NCBI RefSeq assembly: GCF_019578655.1 | Contig: NC_063259.1 | Coordinates: forward strand, 18,008,489 to 18,072,488 | Direction: 5' to 3' | DNA length: 64,000 nt | Source of the DNA: Ricinus communis | Taxonomy: Eukaryota > Streptophyta > Magnoliopsida > Malpighiales > Euphorbiaceae | Shown here: positions 1 through 9,292 of the stretch, piece after piece | How the letters are laid out: each line of letters starts with the position of its first letter | Numbering within the stretch: position 1 is the stretch's first letter | The notes under the pieces: model-generated | Databases searched by the model: none | What the model was told of the DNA's origin: nothing | What the model saw: the letters and a program-made list of their open reading frames with translations, nothing else | Position numbers and translations under genes: made by a program

Positions 1-484
1 ATATAGGTATACAATAAATACAATGTAAGCATTAAGTAATTACTTTTCATTTTTACCTCATGCTAGGTGATTGTGTTCAACCTCTAACGATGTTGGTCTA
101 GCTGATGTGGGCTCTCAGATTCGAATCGCGAGTCTGCCCATCGATCTAAGAAAGGGTACCTTTCGATGCCAGCCATGGCACTAATCCATAACAATCGTTA
201 CTTATGTGCCCCAATCTGTGATGAAAACATAAAAACAAAATAAGAGAAGAAGGAGATCAACAAACTTTCCAGCAGCAAGTAAGCGAAGCCACCAACCCTA
301 GCTCCACCCCAACAGTCGCAGTCCATGAAGCAGTAGAGCTGGTAGAGGGCTGCTTGATCTTAGGCTAATGCCTTAACAAAATTTAGATCCACTAGGCTCA
401 TCAAGAAGCTCGGGTGGATGGTCGACTTGAAGTTAGAGAAAATGGTAGCCCCAAACAGGTACATCAGGATGCTCCTTGCTTCAG
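1..484 (-). pseudogene. Plant mobile domain (PMD) remnant
   Basis: Read on the minus strand, this stretch encodes pieces typical of the plant mobile domain, the domain of MAIN/MAIL-type proteins that is also carried by some Ty3/gypsy and MULE transposons. Visible pieces are LFGATIFSNFKSTIHPSFL (about 385-470), a tryptophan-containing segment, RVGGFAYLL (about 265-290), and a DQHR/RLN block near 70-130. The same blocks recur in the same order on the plus strand at 50230-51150, which supports a real homologous domain. Stops interrupt all frames. The gag remnant to the right ends abruptly at the junction near 484, so this is a recombination or insertion edge. It runs off the left end of the window. 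Domain identity is from memory; function in this fragment is not expected. Confidence 0.55.
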
Positions 485-1243
485 TGTCTTGCTGCTCAAA
501 GAACCACCTGCAGCTGCATCTACCATCTGCTTAGTAGCCAAATTCAAACCATTATAAAAAGCTTGTACTTATAACCATATTGGTAGTCTATGGTGTGGGC
601 AGAATTGCAGTAGGTCGTTGTACCTCTCCCAAGTGTCGTACATCGACTCATAGTTAAACTGTACAAAAGAAGATATGTTATTTCTAAGTTTAGCAGTTTT
701 AGAGGGAGGAAAGTACCTAAATAGAAATTTCTCCGCCAAAGAATCTCAAGTAGGGATAGTGTTTGAAGATAGCGACTGTAGCCACCCCTTTGCTCTATCC
801 TTCAAAGAAAATGGAAACAAGCAGAGACGAATTGCATCGTCTGTTGTCCCATTAATCTTGAAGGTATCATCAATCTCTAAGAAACTCGCTATATGTGCAT
901 TAGGATCCTCATCTAGCAAGCCTCCGAACTGAACCGTTTGTTGCACCATCTGAATTATATTAGGCTTTATTTCAAAATTATTGGCAATGACAGCTGGTCT
1001 CGTAATGCATGTTCGCGTCCCCTACAGCTATGGTTTCACAAAATCATACATCGTCTGGTTATTCGCATTGTTGTCATTGTCGTTTGCCATCTCTATTGTA
1101 GTGTCTTCCAGTACACTCTTATCTACGGCTTTCCTAACCAAAATCTCTTCCTCCTCTATGTTCAACTGCTTCCTCAACTGCCTGAGGGATCGCTCTAGTT
1201 CTGGTACAGGGTCTACTAGATCAGGATTGGATCTCTTGGTCAT
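485..1243 (-). pseudogene. gag: Athila-lineage gag remnant (N-terminal half)
   Basis: The minus strand encodes the start of an Athila-type Gag, the capsid/nucleocapsid precursor that packages retrotransposon RNA. The chosen start (complement of 1241-1243) opens MTKRSNPDLVDPVPEL, matching the start of the gag remnant at 13080. A stop follows FVKP at 1028. The conserved capsid block DPNAHIASFLEI...INGTTDDAIRL lies at 746-949 and reads on as a decayed FPPSKTAKLRNNISSFVQF block to about 640. The frame is lost near 484, where PMD sequence begins. Several stops show it is dead. It belongs to the minus-strand element whose LTR lies at 1382-1821 and 8706-9292. Confidence 0.75.
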
Positions 1244-1381
1244 ACACTACCTGAAATAACGAATAACCAATAACACAAATGAATAAAATAATAAAATCCA
1301 ATGAAAAATAAATAAAGAACAAAGAATAGATGGCTAAATTAACAAGAGCACATAGTTCACAATATTTCATAATAGTTCTCA
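1244..1381 (-). other. Athila untranslated leader between primer-binding site and gag
   Basis: This AT-rich leader matches, in reverse complement, the leader at 12950-13079 of the Athila at 11406-17708. The tRNA-Asp primer-binding site and the last few hundred bases of the LTR, expected at about 1382, are missing, so a deletion joins the leader to the middle of the LTR. Confidence 0.6.
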
Positions 1382-1821
1382 TTCCAGTAAGTTATTACAC
1401 TTATCTCTAAGATGCAAATCACTTAATCGTACAAGCAGTTGTCAAAACTCAATTGAATTTCTCAATTACAACGTGTTCTCAAATTGATTCAAGAATGAAA
1501 AAAAACATTTCATTGTACTTGAATGAAAACTACAATCTTAAATCAACAATCTAATCAGTTAAGCACAACAGAAGCCTAGCATGGCTAAAGATCACCCCCA
1601 AATGGGTTTAATAAAATTAGTTACAAACATTAATGATTAAACTAATACAAGAATCAAATACAAAGTAAACAAGAATCGACAAGAACATGAACACCCTTTT
1701 CTTAAATAGTGGGTATGTTATCTCCTCTTGAATAACTCTAAATCCAATCTCTGTAGCTCAAGATCTCCTTCTTCTTTCCTTTGAATCTTCAAACAAATCC
1801 TTAAGAACAACTATTTGGATG
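1382..1821 (-). repeat. Athila LTR type B, 3' half (split by CRM-like insertion)
   Basis: In reverse complement this matches the middle of the type-B LTR at about 12010-12465. The LTR continues at 8706-9292 on the other side of the CRM-like element, so one LTR was cut by that insertion. The 3' end of the LTR and the primer-binding site have been deleted. Confidence 0.7.
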
Positions 1822-1826
1822 ATGTT
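1822..1826. repeat. Target-site duplication ATGTT (left)
   Basis: The five bases ATGTT lie directly before the 5' LTR. They are repeated exactly at 8701-8705, directly after the 3' LTR, proving that 1827-8700 arrived as one insertion. Confidence 0.9.
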
Positions 1827-2049
1827 TGATGTGAATCCAAGTTCAAAGCTTAAAGAGATCCAAGATCCATTAATAGTACAAGAAGGCCCAATCACAAGGT
1901 CCAAATCCAAGAAGCTTCAACAAGCCATATTGGGTTTAATTAAGGACATTTGGAAAGCCCAAGAACTTCAACCCAATAAGGCATCCATGGAGGCCCAAGG
2001 AATAATATTTAACTTGTTTTCATATTAATAACAATTAGGGTTACATGTA

Positions 2050-2190
2050 GCCACCATACAAGTTAATGTGGTAATTAATACCAAGTAATGGCTATCAATG
2101 TGGGTAGTGATTATTAAGAGCCACCATATACAAGTTAATGGGGTAATCAATACCAAGTAATGACTATTAGTGTGGATAGTGGTTACTAAG
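2050..2190 (+). repeat. Two tandem ~70-bp units upstream of the LTR TATA box
   Basis: The units start GCCACCATACAAGTTAATG at 2050 and GCCACCATATACAAGTTAAT at 2120, each followed by a CCAAGTAATG block. The pair is kept in all three LTR copies (also near 8090 and 40413). It is a family feature and a candidate enhancer duplication. Confidence 0.75.
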
Positions 2191-2260
2191 GCCATTTAAG
2201 AGTAAAAGTAATCCTATGTGTGTGAGTCTATTTTAGTAGTATGTGCATAGACTTGTACTC

Positions 2261-2268
2261 TATATAAA
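2261..2268 (+). promoter_or_regulatory. TATA box of the CRM-like LTR promoter
   Basis: TATATAAA stands about 430 bp into the LTR, in the context CTCTATATAAACAAGTCC. It is repeated at 8301-8308 and 40624-40631. Position and sequence fit a plant RNA polymerase II promoter; the transcription start would lie about 30 bp downstream. Confidence 0.6.
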
Positions 2269-2663
2269 CAAGTCCTTTTCTCTTTCTTTTAGAGCATGAT
2301 TGAATTTGATATATGAAATTTTGTTTGAGTTTTATTGTGAGGAATTTTTTCTTTAATTCTTGCTTGAACTTTGCGACTTATCAAGCTTTATTCTAGCTTG
2401 TGGTGTCAAAATCTAAATCTTTATTTTTTTGTTATTTATCAAACTTTCTTGTTTGTGGCATAAGAGGAAATTCAAAGTCTATCTTAGTATCTTTATCATT
2501 GTTGGTAAAGGGGTTAAGTAGCATCCATCTTCTTACTTCAATCTTTGAACGATCCGAATTTGTGGATGAAATTGGTAATTTCTAGTTTTCTTCTAATTCA
2601 ACTTATCATAGTATTTTTGCTATTGGGGAGTTAATTGATGAAACCTACAATTCCCATCATAAG

Positions 2664-2675
2664 TGGTATCAGAGC
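2664..2675 (+). other. Primer-binding site, tRNA-iMet
   Basis: TGGTATCAGAGC lies four bases after the 5' LTR and is complementary to the 3' end of plant initiator methionine tRNA. It is the standard minus-strand primer site of chromoviruses and many copia elements. Confidence 0.9.
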
Positions 2676-3326
2676 ATTGGCTCGAGATTGAGGTTTGCGT
2701 ATCCAATACTATCTTTTAATTCTCAATATCTTGTGTTCATCTTATATTTTGCACCTTTTGCCATCTATTGTTCTTGTTATTATTATTATTTTTATCTTTA
2801 TTCTTCTTATCTCAAGATTTTGTTTGCATATATCAAAAAAAAAAAAAAAAATCGTCCTAAAAGAAAAAAATTGTTATCTTTGATATTTTTGTGTTAGATC
2901 TCAGATTACATAAAAAAAAAAAATTAACTCTTCATATTCCATTGAGATCTATCTTTATAATTCTATATCTTTGTGTTCTTTGATGATCTATCTTTGTTTT
3001 TCATTTCTATTAGCCTATTTGCTACAAATTGTTTATTTCTTTAAGCCTACCTTATTATTTTCTTGTTAGCCTACCTTATTTTTTTTTCATTGATTACTAC
3101 ATTCTTGAAATTTTGTTTGATTGAGAAACTTAGTTCATCTAAGAAATCAAAAGGCAAATTTGAGAGGTAAAAGGCAAGAGTGTGAGATCATTAAAAAAAA
3201 AAGAAGAAGCCAAAATTGAGTATAAACACAAGTGGTATACATCAATTTTGAGTGAAAACACGTGAGGGAGTGTTGTGAGATCGTTTCTTTCTATTTTCTT
3301 TTATTAAAATTTTAGGTTTTACAATC
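2676..3326 (+). other. Untranslated leader of the CRM-like element
   Basis: This AT-rich stretch between the primer-binding site and the gag ATG includes A-runs at 2837-2853 and 2911-2922. Short ORFs inside it look random. I see no gene or domain. Confidence 0.6.
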
Positions 3327-6300
3327 ATGTCAAAAGACACAAGTTCTTCTACAAATGATCATGTGATTCAAGCTATGCAATAATAATTCGAAAGAATGTT
3401 TAGTATGATGGCGGGAGTCAATGAAAAATTAGAGAAGCATGATGGCATCCTTAACCAATTACATGGAGAGCCTAGACAAAGGAGACATCCACCAATTGAC
3501 CAAGAGGACTATGAAGGAGAGGATGATTTGGATGATGATCAAGTCACCTTGTTGGGACAACGAATCAATCCTAGGAGATAAGCTAGGAGACGACATCCAA
3601 ATGATGATGTTGATCGCAACCTTGGAAGCATCAAAATGAAGATTCCTTCATTCCAAGGAAGAAATGATCCAGATATGTACCTTGAATGGGAGAGGAAAGT
3701 GGAACTCATCTTCAAATGTCATAATTATTCGAAGGAGAAAAAGGTAAAACTTGCCGCTGTTGAGTTTAGTGATTATGCAATTGTTTGGTGGGATCAATTT
3801 TGTAAGGAAAGACGTAGATATGGAGAAAGACCTGTGGAGTCTTGGAGAGAAATGAAGCAAATCATGATAAAGAGGTTTGTTCCAAGCCACTACTACAGAG
3901 AGCTTCATCAAAGATTACAAACTCTAATTCAAGGATCCATGAGTGTGGAGGAGTATCACAAAGAAATGGAGAAGGCTATGATTAGAGCAAATGTGATAGA
4001 AGATCGTGAAGCTACCATGGCAAGGTTCTTAAGAGGGCTAAACAAAGACATTGCTGATGTTGTTGATTTGCAACATTATGTGGAGATTGAAGATATGGTG
4101 AATTTGGCCATGAAAGTGGAAAGGCAATTGAAAAGAAAGAGGTATGATTCTAAACCAAATATGGGTTCTTCTTCTTCTTGGAAAACTTCTTGGGGGAAAA
4201 AGGATGATAAACCTTTTACTAAGTCAAAAGTGGAAGAAACTAAACCTAAAATTGACTTGGGTAATAAGGGAAAGGGTGAGAATCAACCAGCCCAAACTAG
4301 GGGAATCAAATGTTTTAAGTGTTTGTTTCATGGGCACATTGCTAGGGAATGTCCAAATAAGAAAGCTATGATTCTAAGGAATGGTGATATTGAGTCGGAG
4401 AGTGAGGGGGATAGTGATGATGATATGCCTTCTTTAGAAGATTGTAGTGATGTTGAATGTGCTAAGCGAGATAATCTTGTTGTTCAAAGAACATTGAGTT
4501 TGCAAAATAAACATGATGTCCATAAGGAGCAAAGGGAAAATCTGTTTCATACTCATTGTTTGATTTCTAACAAGTTGTGCAACATGATTGTGGATAGTGG
4601 AAGTTGTACCAATGTAGCAAGCACTTTGCTAGTGGAGAAATTGAAGTTGCCTACTACCAAGCACCCAAGACCATACAAGTTGCAATGGCTTAATGAAAGT
4701 GGAGTTGTAAAGGTAAATAAGCAAGTTTTAGTTTCGTTTCAAATTGGTAGATATAAGGATGAGGTGTTGTGTGATGTGTTGCCAATGTTGGCCGGACATA
4801 TGTTGTTGGGGAGACCTTGGCAATATGATAGAAGGGCTAGTCATGATGGATTCAAAAATATGTATACTTTGACTATGGATGGAAAAAGGTTTAACCTTGG
4901 ACCATTAACTCCAAAACAGATTTTTGAAGACCAAATGCGCATCAAGCAACAATATGAAGAAATGGGTTCTTCATTGGGAAACTCTTTGGGAAGGGAAACC
5001 TTTGAGAGTAAAGAAAAAGGTGAGATGAGTGAACCTAAAAATTCCAATTCTATTGACCAAAATGGGAAACACAAGGTGAGAGAAAACAAAGAAGGTTCAA
5101 ATGAAAGAAAAATGAGTGTTTATGCAAAAATGAGTGATGTGAAGGAAGCTATGCTTTTGAGGCAACACATGCTTGTACTTATGTACAAGGAGATTTTGCA
5201 TATTTCTAACGAAATAACCAATTGTTTGCCTAGTGTTGTTGTTGATCTTTTGCAGGTTTATGAAGATTTATTTCCGGAAGAAATTCCAAATGGTTTGCCA
5301 CCTAAAAAAGGCATTGAGCACCAAATTGATTTCATACCCAGAGCAAGCATTCCAGATAGACCAGCATATAGATGTAATCCGAAGGAGACCAAGGAAATCG
5401 AAAAGCAAGTGAGTGAGCTTATGGAGAAGGGTTATGTTCATGAAAGCATGAGTCCATGTGCCGTACCCGTCTTGTTAGTGCCTAAGAAAGATGGAACTTG
5501 GAGGATGTGTGTTGATTGTCGTGCCATCAACAAAATCACGGTGAAGTATAGACATCCCATTCCTAGGCTAGATGACATGTTGGATGAATTGCATGGTTCA
5601 TATTTGTTTTCAAAAATTGATTTGAAATCTGGTTATCACCAAATTAGAATGAGAGAAGGTGATGAATGGAAAACAGGTTTTAAAACTAAACATGGTTTAT
5701 ATGAGTGGTTAGTAATGCCTTTTGGTTTAACTAATGCACCAAGCACTTTCATGAGATTGATGAATTATGTTTTAAGAGCATTCATAGGCAAATTTGTTGT
5801 TGTCTATTTTGATGATATCTTGGTTTATAGCAAAAATTTAGATGAGCTTGTACAACATTTGACTTGTGTTTTTGATGTGCTTAGAGAAGAGAAGTTGTAT
5901 ACTAATTTAAAGAAATGTTGTTTTTGCACTAATAAAATTACTTTTCTTGGATATATTGTCAATGACAAGGGTATTCATGTTGATCAAGAAAAGGTAAAAG
6001 TAATTAGAGAATGGCCAACACCCACAAGTGTAAGTGATGTAAGAAGCTTTCATGGTTTAGCTAGCTTTTATAAAAGGTTCATTAAGAATTTTTCTACCAT
6101 AGCTGCACCTTTAATTGAATGCATAAAAAAGAATGTTGGTTTTAAGTGGGGAATTGAACAAGATGAGGCTTTTAACTTGCTAAAAGACAAATTAAGTTCT
6201 GCACCCTTGTTATCTTTGCCAAATTTTACTAAACCTTTTGAGATTGAGTGTGATGCAAGTGGCATAGGTATTGGAGGAGTTTTGATGCAAGAAGGCAAGC

Positions 6301-8068
6301 CCATAGCATTCTTTAGCGAAAAGCTAAGTGGAGCAAGTCTAAACTACCCTACATATGACAAGGAGTTCTATGCATTAGTGAGGGTTCTAAAGACATGGCA
6401 GCATTACCTTGGCTACAAAGAATTCATAATTCACACTGACCATGAGTCCTTAAAGTATCTCAAAGGACAAGGAAAGCTCAACAAGCGACATGCAAAATGG
6501 GTGGAATTCATTGAATCCTTTCCATACATCATTAAGTACAAGCAAGGGAAAGAAAATGTGGTGGCCGATGCATTGTCAAGAAGGTATGCCTTGATCTCTA
6601 AACTTGATGCAAAATTATTAGGATTTGAATACATAAAAGATCTGTATTCTAATGATCCTGATTTTGCTAATGTTTATGGGGTATGTGAGAAAGGGGGTTT
6701 TGATAAGTTCTATAAGTTTGATGGTTTTCTTTTTCGGGAAAACAAATTGTGTGTGCCACAAAGTTCTTTGAGAGAGTTACTTGTGAGAGAGCCACATAGT
6801 GGAGGTTTAATGGGACATTTTGGGATTAAGAAAACTTTGGATATGTTGGGTGACCATTTCTTTTGGCCACACATGAAAAGGGATGTTGAGAGAATTTGTG
6901 AGAAATGCATTACTTGCAAACAAGCCAAATCCAAAGCAATGCCTCATGGTTTGTATACACCTCTTCCCATACCAAATGAACCTTGGGTAGACATTTCTAT
7001 GGATTACCTAGGTCCAAGGGAGGGAGAGATTATATTTTTGTTGTTGTGGACAGGTTTAGCAAAATGGCACATTTCATTCCATGTCACAAGACAGATGATG
7101 CAACCCATATTGCGAATCTATTCTTCAAGGAGATTGTAAGGCTGCATGGAGTGCTAAGGACCATTGTGAGTGATAGGGATGTCAAATTCCTAAGTCAATT
7201 TTGGAAGACTCTTTGAGGAAAGATGGGGACAAAGCTTTTGTATTCTACAACTTGTCATCCGCAAACGGATGGACAAACAGAGGTGGTCAATAGGACACTT
7301 GCAACACTTTTGAGGGCTCTCATCCAAAGAAATCTTAAGAATTGGGAAGAATGTTTGCCACATGTGGAATTTGCTTACAATAGGAGTGTGCATGGTTCAA
7401 CAAATTGCTCACCCTTTGAAGTTGTGTATGGATTCAATCCATTGACTCCATTAGATTTGCTACCATTGCCATTAGACAAAGCTAATTTAGAGGGGAAACA
7501 AAAAGCTGAATTCATCAAGACTTTGCATGAGAAGGTGCATGCAAACATTGAGAAGAAAACACTCCAATATGAAAAGCAACACAACAAAGGGAGGAAGCAG
7601 GTCATTTTTGAGCCTGGAGATTGGGTGTGGGTGCACTTGAGGAAGGAAAGATTTCCTAACCAAAGGAAATCAAAGCTTATGCCAAGAGGAGATGGTCCTT
7701 TTAGAGTGCTTCAACGCATCAACAACAATGCCTACAAGCTAGAACTTCCAAGTGAGTATGGCAATATTAGTGCTACTTTCAATGTTAGTGACTTGTCTTT
7801 GTTTGATGTAGGTGATGAAGATGATGGAGCTGATTTGTGGACAAATCCTTTTGAAGAAAGGGGGAATGATGTGAATCCAAGTTCAAAGCTTAAAGAGATC
7901 CAAGATCCATTAATAGTATAAGAAGGCCCAATCACAAGGTCCAAATCCAAGAAGCTTCAACAAGCCATATTGGGTTTAATTAGGGACATTTGGAAAGCCT
8001 AAGAACTTCAACCCAATAAGGCATCCATGGAGGCCCAAGGAATAATATTTAACTTGTTTTCATGTTAA
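3327..8068 (+). pseudogene. gag-pol: Gag-pol polyprotein of CRM-like element, broken
   Basis: One frame starts at ATG 3327. Tandem TAA codons at 3381-3386 and a TAA at 3579 break gag, and a long open frame follows from 3636 to 7139. Counting residues from 3636: capsid block 1-190; zinc knuckle [17 protein letters not shown] about 225-241; protease VDSGS about 317; RT with FGLTNAP and the catalytic YFDDIL about 723; RNase [10 protein letters not shown] about 871; integrase HHCC zinc domain about 1052-1098. A 13-bp deletion near 7003, relative to the copy at 39315, shifts the frame just after the first catalytic Asp region. The core continues at 6983-7216 (second Asp, VSDRDVKF) to a TGA at 7214-7216 that is TGG in the other copy. 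It then resumes at 7223 with the catalytic Glu region ([10 protein letters not shown]) and the GPF motif. A TAA at 7919 cuts the tail; in the sister LTRs the tail stays open to the equivalent of 8068. Confidence 0.88.
7853..7866 (+). other. Polypurine tract
   Basis: GAAGAAAGGGGGAA directly precedes the 3' LTR and primes plus-strand DNA synthesis. It lies inside the coding frame, so pol overlaps both this tract and the LTR. The same tract precedes the LTR at 40190. Confidence 0.85.
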
Positions 8069-8700
8069 TAACAATTAGGGTTACATGTAGCCACCATACA
8101 AGTTAATGTGGTAATTAATACCAAGTAATGGTTATCAATGTGGGTAGTGGTTATTAAGAGCCACCATATACAAGTTAATGGGGTAATCAATACCAAGTAA
8201 TGGCTATTAGTGTGGATAGTGGTTACTAAGGCCATTTAAGAGTAAAAGTAATCCTATGTGTGTGAGTCTATTTTAGTAGTGTGTGCATGGACTTGTACTC
8301 TATATAAACAAGTCCTTTTCTCTTTCTTTTAGAGCATGATTGAATTTGATATATGAAATTTTGTTTGAGTTTTATTGTGAGGAATTTTGTCTTTAATTTC
8401 TTGCTTGAAATTTGCAACTTATCAAGCTTTATTCTAGCTTGTGGTGTCAAAATCTAAATCTTTGTTTTCTTGTTATTTATCAAACTTTCTTGTTTGTGGC
8501 ATAAGAGGAAATTCAAAGTCTATCTTAGTATCTTTATCCTTGTTGGTAAAGGGGTTAAGTAGCATCCATCTTCTTACTTCAATCTTTGAACGATCCGAAT
8601 TTGTGAATTAAATTGGTAATTTCTAGTTTTCTTCTAATTCAACTTATCATAGTATTTTTGCTATTGGGGAGTTAATTGATGAAACCTACAATTCCCATCA
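7867..8700 (+). repeat. 3' LTR of CRM-like element
   Basis: This LTR is nearly identical to 1827-2659. It carries two nonsense changes in the LTR-encoded pol tail that the 5' LTR lacks (TAA at 7919 and near 8000, both CAA in the sister copy), so the pair has diverged since insertion. Confidence 0.92.
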
Positions 8701-8705
8701 ATGTT
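8701..8705. repeat. Target-site duplication ATGTT (right)
   Basis: It is an exact partner of 1822-1826. After it the interrupted Athila LTR resumes in reverse complement. Confidence 0.9.
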
Positions 8706-9292
8706 GAAGTGGAATTCATCTATGTTTTCCTCTTCTTAATCATTTGGAAGGTTGCTCTCAAGGTTTGTCTTGAATACTCCAAAGTTCTTTCTCTATGTCT
8801 TTCTAGTCTTTCTCTTTCCTTTTTTATCTTCTTTTAAATTAGGTTTCGGGATCCAACACGGCCTGGATTTGGCATGCTGACCAGCACGGCCTGGATCCAT
8901 GCCGTGCTGATCTAATAGTGTACATCTAGCCTTCTTCAACACGGCTTGGATTTGGGTCGTGTTGCTCAGCACGGGCATGCTTTTAGACCGTGTCACTCTC
9001 AAAAACTGTGTTGCAGATCGTTTCTTTTCATTGAGGTAAGGCATTTCAGCACACTCTCTGATCCTAATCGTGCTCCTCAGCATGGTCGTGTGGAATAGTC
9101 TAACCCGCCTGATTCAACCGTTTCTTCCCAATTTTGGTTTGATTTCTCTCTACATTTGATGATGTACCTAGAAAAACACCTAAGACACAAAGGAAACTAA
9201 AACATGGTGATTCTAATACAAAAAGACATATAATTTGCCTTAAAAACAACTTAAAATCAAGCATACAAACATGTGTAATATCAAGGATATCA
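8706..9292 (-). repeat. Athila LTR type B, 5' half (split by CRM-like insertion)
   Basis: In reverse complement it starts TGATATCC at 9292 and matches 11406-12000 and 54348-54930. GC-rich near-palindromic motifs with arms AGCACGGC and GCCGTGCT lie at 8855-9085. Its outer end abuts copia sequence at 9293, so this Athila entered a copia element. The matching target duplication lies outside the window. Confidence 0.75.

Larger units (their letters stand above)
1827..2659 (+). repeat. 5' LTR of CRM-like element
   Basis: It starts TGATGTGAATCC and ends ACAATTCCCATCA. It matches 7867-8700 almost base for base and also 40190-41021. The first 200 bases hold an open reading frame (to 2028) that is the LTR-encoded tail of pol, not a separate gene. 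TATATAAA lies at 2261-2268 and a two-copy repeat at 2050-2190. Confidence 0.92.
1827..8700 (+). mobile_element. Complete but defective CRM-like Ty3/gypsy chromovirus
   Basis: Structure in order: 5' LTR, tRNA-iMet primer-binding site, leader, one gag-pol frame, polypurine tract, 3' LTR, with a perfect 5-bp target duplication. Both LTRs run TGATG...CATCA and are 833-834 bp long. Gag begins with a [20 protein letters not shown] block, and pol order is PR-RT-RH-IN, the Ty3/gypsy order. There is no obvious chromodomain. Instead the reading frame runs about 50 codons into the 3' LTR, which is known for CRM (centromeric retrotransposon) group A. CRM is therefore my best assignment, though another chromovirus clade cannot be excluded without a phylogeny. 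It is inserted into an Athila LTR. It cannot be autonomous: it has nonsense codons in gag and the pol tail, and a frameshift plus a nonsense codon in integrase. Confidence 0.85.

Noticed and set aside
1819..2028. A 69-codon ORF at the left edge of the CRM-like element as a stand-alone gene
   Set aside because: It is the LTR copy of the pol tail. Its first codons lie in the flanking Athila LTR and its frame matches the pol end at 7867-8068.
7650..8068. A chromodomain at the integrase C-terminus of the CRM-like element
   Set aside because: After the GPF motif I see no aromatic-cage chromodomain pattern. The tail is short, basic and LTR-encoded, so a CRM-type tail is the better reading.
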